Source: Armatimonadetes bacterium RBG_19FT_COMBO_69_19 (GTDB lineage: Bacteria; Sysuimicrobiota; Sysuimicrobiia; Sysuimicrobiales; Kaftiobacteriaceae). From it: DNA of 10,177 nucleotides. Numbering within the stretch: the stretch's first letter is position 1; every line of letters begins with the position of its first letter. This document shows positions 7,725 to 10,177 of the stretch, piece after piece. Location of the stretch: the NCBI GenBank assembly GCA_001768125.1, contig MENB01000077.1, positions 1-10,177 on the forward strand, given 5' to 3'. The position numbers and the translations under genes are program-made. A model generated the notes under the pieces. It was not told the DNA's origin. It searched no databases and saw nothing but the letters and a program-made list of their open reading frames with translations.

Positions 7725-7758
7725 GTCCGGCAGCGGCGAGGCGTCGCCGCTGCCGGAC
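7725..7758 (-). repeat. Perfect 15-bp inverted repeat (intercistronic hairpin)
   Basis: Bases 7725-7739 and 7744-7758 are exact reverse complements around a 4-base loop, giving a very GC-rich 15-bp stem. It lies on the minus-strand transcript between the binding-protein stop (7782) and the DppB-type start (7666). No T-run follows in the transcribed direction, so it is not a classical intrinsic terminator. The position matches hairpins that protect the binding-protein part of an ABC-importer mRNA, or partly attenuate transcription, so that binding protein exceeds permease. That role is inferred. Confidence 0.8.
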
Positions 7759-7781
7759 AGAGGGGGAGGGGTCCGTACGCC

Positions 7782-9494
7782 TTACTTGTTCAGCCAGATG
7801 TTGTACCAGATCGTCGTGGCGCCCAGGCCGTCGACGGTCTCACCCATGACTTCGGCCCGCTTGGCATGGGTCATCAGGGAGTGGGTGAACGGGATGCCAA
7901 TCGCGTCCCGCATGATTTGCCGCTGCACGTTGGAGTACAGCGGCTTGCGTGCGGCCTGGCTCACCAGTCCCATGGCATCGTCGAGCCACTTGTCCACCTG
8001 CGGGTTCGAGTAGAAGGAGCGATTGTAGATTCCTCTGGTGTACGCGACCTCCCGGAGCATGTCGGGGTCGCTCTGCGGATCCCATGTGTACACGCCCTCG
8101 TAGTTGCGGCCGAGAATCGCGGTGCGCTGTGCCGCGACTTCCAAAGCCAGAAGACGGCAGTCGAAGCCCACGTCGTTCAAGTTCGCCTGGATGTACTCCG
8201 AGCGCGGCTCGTCCCTGCGGGCGCGGAAGACGAGGTCGAAGGTCAATCGCTCTCCGCCCTTCTCGCGCACACCGCCGCGTCCCACCTTCCAGCCGGCCTC
8301 ATCCAAGATTTGCTTCGCCCTGGCCGGGTCGTACTTGAACATGCCGGCCGCAACCCGGTCATAGCCCCAGGACAGTGGGGAGATGAAGTTCCAGGCAGGT
8401 TTGCCGGTTTCCCCGTAGATGGTCTTGGTCAGTCCCGCGCGGTCGACGGCGAAACAGGCCGCCTGCCGGACGGCCAGTTCCGCTGTGCGGGCGGGCTTCC
8501 CGGTGTCCGTCCGGGTGCTCATGTTGAGCAGCAGTGAGTGCGGAATGCCGTTCTGCTCCTGCTGAATGACGACAATGCCCCGGTTACGCTGCAGCGCGCG
8601 GAGCCCGAGCGGATCCACGCTCTCGATGAAGTGGACCTCCCCGGTCCGTAGCGCGCCCACCCGCACGGTGGATTCCGGGACGATCTTGATGATCACCGCG
8701 TCCAGGTAGGCCGGCCCGTTGCGACTGAACCCCGACGACGCCCAATTGTAGTTCGGGTTCTTGACGAGCGTGATGTGGTCGTTGGGGACGAACTCACGCC
8801 ACACGAACGGCCCTGTCCCGACGGGGTTGAACAGGAATTTCGCGTCCCCCATCGTCCGGACGGCCGTGGGGGATACGATCCCCAGATAGCCGTTCAGGTA
8901 GCCGAAGAATGGCGCGTAGCCGCGGCGCATGACGATGCGCGCGGTGTACTCATCGACGACGTCCGTCCGCTCGTACGGGCCGAGGTTGCCCCGGGCCGCG
9001 CCGGCGATCATCGTCGGGCTGACGATGCGATCCATGGTGAACTTCACGGCCTCGGCGTTGAACGGCGTGCCGTCGTGGAACCGCACACCTTGTTTGAGCT
9101 TGAACGTGAACGTCGTGGCGTCGGGGGAGACGGTCCAGGATTCGGCGAGGGCGGGGTAGTACCGGCCCGGGCCCAATTCCCAGACCAGCGGCTCGCAGAC
9201 GTGCGCCGTGATCTGCCGCACGGATGTGAAGGTCGTGGCCGCCGGATCGAACCGGTCGTCCACGCTGACCACTGCATACACCAGCGTCCCGCCGGCCTTG
9301 GGCGCAGGCCCGCCGGGGGCCGCCGTCACCCGCTGGAGGGGTAAGAGTCTGCCCGTGACAGAGGTGGCGGCCGCTGCGGCAGCGCCCGCGCTGACGAAGG
9401 CCAAGAACTCACGCCGGTTCAGCCTTCGAAACTGCATCCCCCGGGTGACCTGATCCAAGGTAAGGGGCTGATCGTGGTCGTCAGGCTTGCGCAT
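7782..9494 (-). CDS. ABC transporter solute-binding protein, family 5 (peptide-type), Tat signal
   Basis: This 570-residue extracytoplasmic binding protein of solute-binding family 5 (DppA/OppA-like) captures the substrate and delivers it to the permeases encoded next in the operon. It starts with a long charged N-region, then a twin-arginine motif NRREFL (26-31), an Ala-rich hydrophobic stretch (32-46), and a likely cleavage near TAAPGG (57-62). This predicts export folded through Tat, and no lipobox Cys is present. Family features are LAESWTVSPDATTFTFKLKQG (116-136) with VRFHDGTPFNAEAVKFTMDR, FNPVGTGPFVWREF (222-235), LVKNPNYNW (243-251), VRQAACFAVDR (342-352), and YDPARAKQILDEAGW (388-402). 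The start at 9494 is fixed by AAGGAGG 7 bases upstream; the frame stays open to 9986 but has no homology there. It is the first gene of the operon, driven by the promoter near 9659-9688. Ligand unknown. Confidence 0.93.
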   Translation of the reverse strand: MRKPDDHDQPLTLDQVTRGMQFRRLNRREFLAFVSAGAAAAAATSVTGRLLPLQRVTAAPGGPAPKAGGTLVYAVVSVDDRFDPAATTFTSVRQITAHVCEPLVWELGPGRYYPALAESWTVSPDATTFTFKLKQGVRFHDGTPFNAEAVKFTMDRIVSPTMIAGAARGNLGPYERTDVVDEYTARIVMRRGYAPFFGYLNGYLGIVSPTAVRTMGDAKFLFNPVGTGPFVWREFVPNDHITLVKNPNYNWASSGFSRNGPAYLDAVIIKIVPESTVRVGALRTGEVHFIESVDPLGLRALQRNRGIVVIQQEQNGIPHSLLLNMSTRTDTGKPARTAELAVRQAACFAVDRAGLTKTIYGETGKPAWNFISPLSWGYDRVAAGMFKYDPARAKQILDEAGWKVGRGGVREKGGERLTFDLVFRARRDEPRSEYIQANLNDVGFDCRLLALEVAAQRTAILGRNYEGVYTWDPQSDPDMLREVAYTRGIYNRSFYSNPQVDKWLDDAMGLVSQAARKPLYSNVQRQIMRDAIGIPFTHSLMTHAKRAEVMGETVDGLGATTIWYNIWLNK

Positions 9495-9501
9495 TGCCTC
9501 G

Positions 9502-9508
9502 CCTCCTT
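9502..9508 (-). promoter_or_regulatory. Ribosome binding site fixing the binding-protein start
   Basis: On the minus strand AAGGAGG, a near-perfect Shine-Dalgarno, sits 7 bases before the ATG at 9494. It decides the start, since the frame remains open for another 164 codons upstream. Confidence 0.85.
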
Positions 9509-9525
9509 CAAGAGTGGGCCAGACT

Positions 9526-9540
9526 GCCCCGATCTGGGGC
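9526..9540 (-). repeat. Small hairpin in the 5' leader of the ABC operon
   Basis: GCCCC (9526-9530) and GGGGC (9536-9540) flank a 5-base loop, giving a 5-bp GC stem about 32 bases before the start codon and 18 bases before the ribosome site. A stem this short is common by chance in GC-rich DNA, so a regulatory role is only possible. Confidence 0.3.
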
Positions 9541-9658
9541 GGGTGTTCTGCGGGCGGGTGCTTCTGGTGGGTGGTCATGACGCGTTGCCCCGGCGGTCGC
9601 GTACCTGCGATCCGTGCGAATCCTTGCGTTCGAGTCCGAAGCCAGGTAGATTGATGGT

Positions 9659-9688
9659 ATGTTACAACAAATACCCGATTTCTGTCAA
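9659..9688 (-). promoter_or_regulatory. Sigma-70-like promoter for the ABC operon
   Basis: Read on the minus strand, a perfect TTGACA (-35; plus-strand 9683-9688) is followed after 18 bases by TAACAT (-10; 9659-9664, 4 of 6 consensus bases). It lies in the only AT-rich patch of the window. The predicted start of transcription near 9652 leaves a leader of about 158 bases before the binding-protein gene. The remaining divergent gap (9495-9746) shows no other clear operator. A weak plus-strand pair (TTGCGT at 9624, TAGATT at 9647, 17-base spacer) might serve the small gene and amidase, but is not convincing. Confidence 0.6.
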
Positions 9689-9734
9689 TGCGGGAGTCTG
9701 GCCTCCTGAGCAAGGCCGGCCACCGGTGAAACCT

Positions 9735-9741
9735 GAGGGGG
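9735..9741 (+). promoter_or_regulatory. Ribosome binding site for the small amidase-partner gene
   Basis: GAGGGGG stands 5 bases before the GTG at 9747. It favours that start over the GTG at 9726, which has only a poor, distant AAGG. Confidence 0.5.
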
Positions 9742-9746
9742 ACGTC

Positions 9747-9929
9747 GTGCTCCACGTCAGGGCCGCGCTGGCCGACTGGGGGGTGCAGATCGGCGACGAC
9801 GAGGAATGCGTGGAGGTGGCCCGGCGCCTGCGTGTGCTGATGGGGCTTCTGCAGCGTCTGATGGAGCAATATCCGGACGACCCACGCGCGCTTGTTCCTC
9901 CCGGATTCCCGCCGCCGGGAGCGAAATGA
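9747..9929 (+). CDS. Small protein, probable accessory subunit of the adjacent amidase (AtzG/DUF4089-like)
   Basis: This 60-residue protein begins LHVRAALADWGVQIGDDEE, continues as an amphipathic helix rich in Leu, Val and Arg (about residues 19-40, CVEVARRLRVLMGLLQRLME), and ends in a Pro-rich tail (PDDPRALVPPGFPPPGAK). Length, the two-helix layout with a short acidic turn, and position directly before an amidase-signature gene recall AtzG/DUF4089 proteins. These bind and complete the amidase AtzE, as GatC does for GatA. The resemblance is by pattern only; I see no diagnostic motif. Its TGA overlaps the amidase ATG (ATGA, 9926-9929), which implies translational coupling and a stoichiometric complex. 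The start is a GTG at 9747; a GTG at 9726 would add 7 residues. The frame is open further upstream, but that part covers the promoter region. Confidence 0.6.
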   Translation: MLHVRAALADWGVQIGDDEECVEVARRLRVLMGLLQRLMEQYPDDPRALVPPGFPPPGAK

Positions 9930-10177
9930 GAGGGATGTCGGCGGAAGACATACTGTACGCGGGGGTGGCGGACCTGGGGCAGGCATACCGCGCGCGGCAG
10001 CTGAGTCCTGTGGAAGTCGTCTCAGCGCACCTGGCCCGCATCGCGGCAGCGGATCCTGATCTCCACGCCTACATCACGGTGACGTCCGAGCGGGCCATGG
10101 AGCAGGCGCGGCGGGCGGAGCGGGCGTTGCGCTCGGGTAGTGACCGCGGGGCGCTGCACGGCATCCCGTACGCGATA
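9926..10177 (+). CDS. Amidase signature family enzyme, N-terminal part (3' end outside window)
   Basis: These are the first 84 codons of an amidase-signature hydrolase, which cleaves amides with a Ser-cisSer-Lys triad. Visible family features are an N-terminal helix region DLGQAYRARQLSPVEVVSAHLARI (16-39), then DPDLHAYITVTSERAMEQARRAERAL (43-68), and the GALHGIPYAI segment (75-84). That segment directly precedes the catalytic Lys, which falls just past the window end. The Ser residues are also outside. The ATG overlaps the small upstream gene's stop by 4 bases and has GGGAG 4 bases ahead; an ATG three codons later is less well placed. The small partner protein argues for an AtzE-like amidase working as a heteromer, while GatA is less likely. 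Substrate is unknown; amides, carbamoyl or biuret-type compounds fit the family. Confidence 0.88.
   Translation, partial: MRGMSAEDILYAGVADLGQAYRARQLSPVEVVSAHLARIAAADPDLHAYITVTSERAMEQARRAERALRSGSDRGALHGIPYAI

Noticed and set aside
7710..7760. Intrinsic terminator after the binding-protein gene
   Set aside because: The stem is strong but no T-run follows in the transcribed direction, and the permease genes continue downstream, so it is listed as an intercistronic hairpin.
7557..8537. 326-codon plus-strand open frame opposite the binding-protein gene
   Set aside because: Shadow frame; the minus-strand frame has unmistakable family-5 binding-protein motifs.
9495..9986. 164-residue N-terminal extension of the solute-binding protein
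   Set aside because: It would place the Tat signal internally, cover the promoter and overlap the small gene and amidase. AAGGAGG fixes the start at 9494.
1..10177. tRNA/rRNA genes, CRISPR array, insertion sequence or phage genes
   Set aside because: I saw no regularly spaced repeats, cloverleaf-like segments, transposase motifs or integrase genes anywhere in the window.

Overview
This is a high-GC stretch of bacterial chromosome, apparently from a free-living environmental heterotroph. Almost every base is coding, intergenic gaps are very short, and stop/start overlaps and purine-rich ribosome binding sites are frequent. I cannot assign a phylum. The solute-binding protein has a Tat-type signal and no lipobox cysteine, and the genes are organised as a peptide/amide catabolic cluster.

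Layout. (1) Bases 1-5802, plus strand, are one compact run: the 3' part of an amidohydrolase, a second full-length and very similar amidohydrolase, an argininosuccinate-lyase-superfamily enzyme, an M19 (membrane/renal dipeptidase) family protein, and an M20 metallopeptidase. Gaps range from a 1-base overlap to a few tens of bases. (2) Bases 5807-9494, minus strand, are a peptide-type ABC importer operon, transcribed in the order binding protein, DppB-type permease, DppC-type permease. A perfect 15-bp inverted repeat lies between the binding protein and the permeases. No ATPase gene is present. This operon converges tail-to-tail on the M20 gene with only 4 bases between the stop codons. (3) Bases 9495-9746 are a divergent control region with an AT-rich patch and a good sigma-70-like promoter for the ABC operon. 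(4) Bases 9747-10177, plus strand, hold a 60-residue protein overlapping by 4 bases the start of an amidase-signature enzyme that runs off the window. The pair resembles small-subunit/amidase pairs such as AtzG/AtzE.

How the genes may work together (inference). Every enzyme here belongs to a superfamily that breaks C-N bonds: amidohydrolase, ASL-type lyase, M19, M20 and amidase. They sit beside an importer for peptide-like solutes. The simplest reading is a scavenging island that imports peptides or N-substituted amino acids and dismantles them. Two enzymes deviate from their canonical families at positions that matter. The lyase has lost the substrate-loop residues expected for argininosuccinate. 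The M19 protein lacks the N-terminal HxD metal ligands and the bridging glutamate. The true substrate is therefore probably not a standard dipeptide or argininosuccinate, and may be an undescribed compound class.
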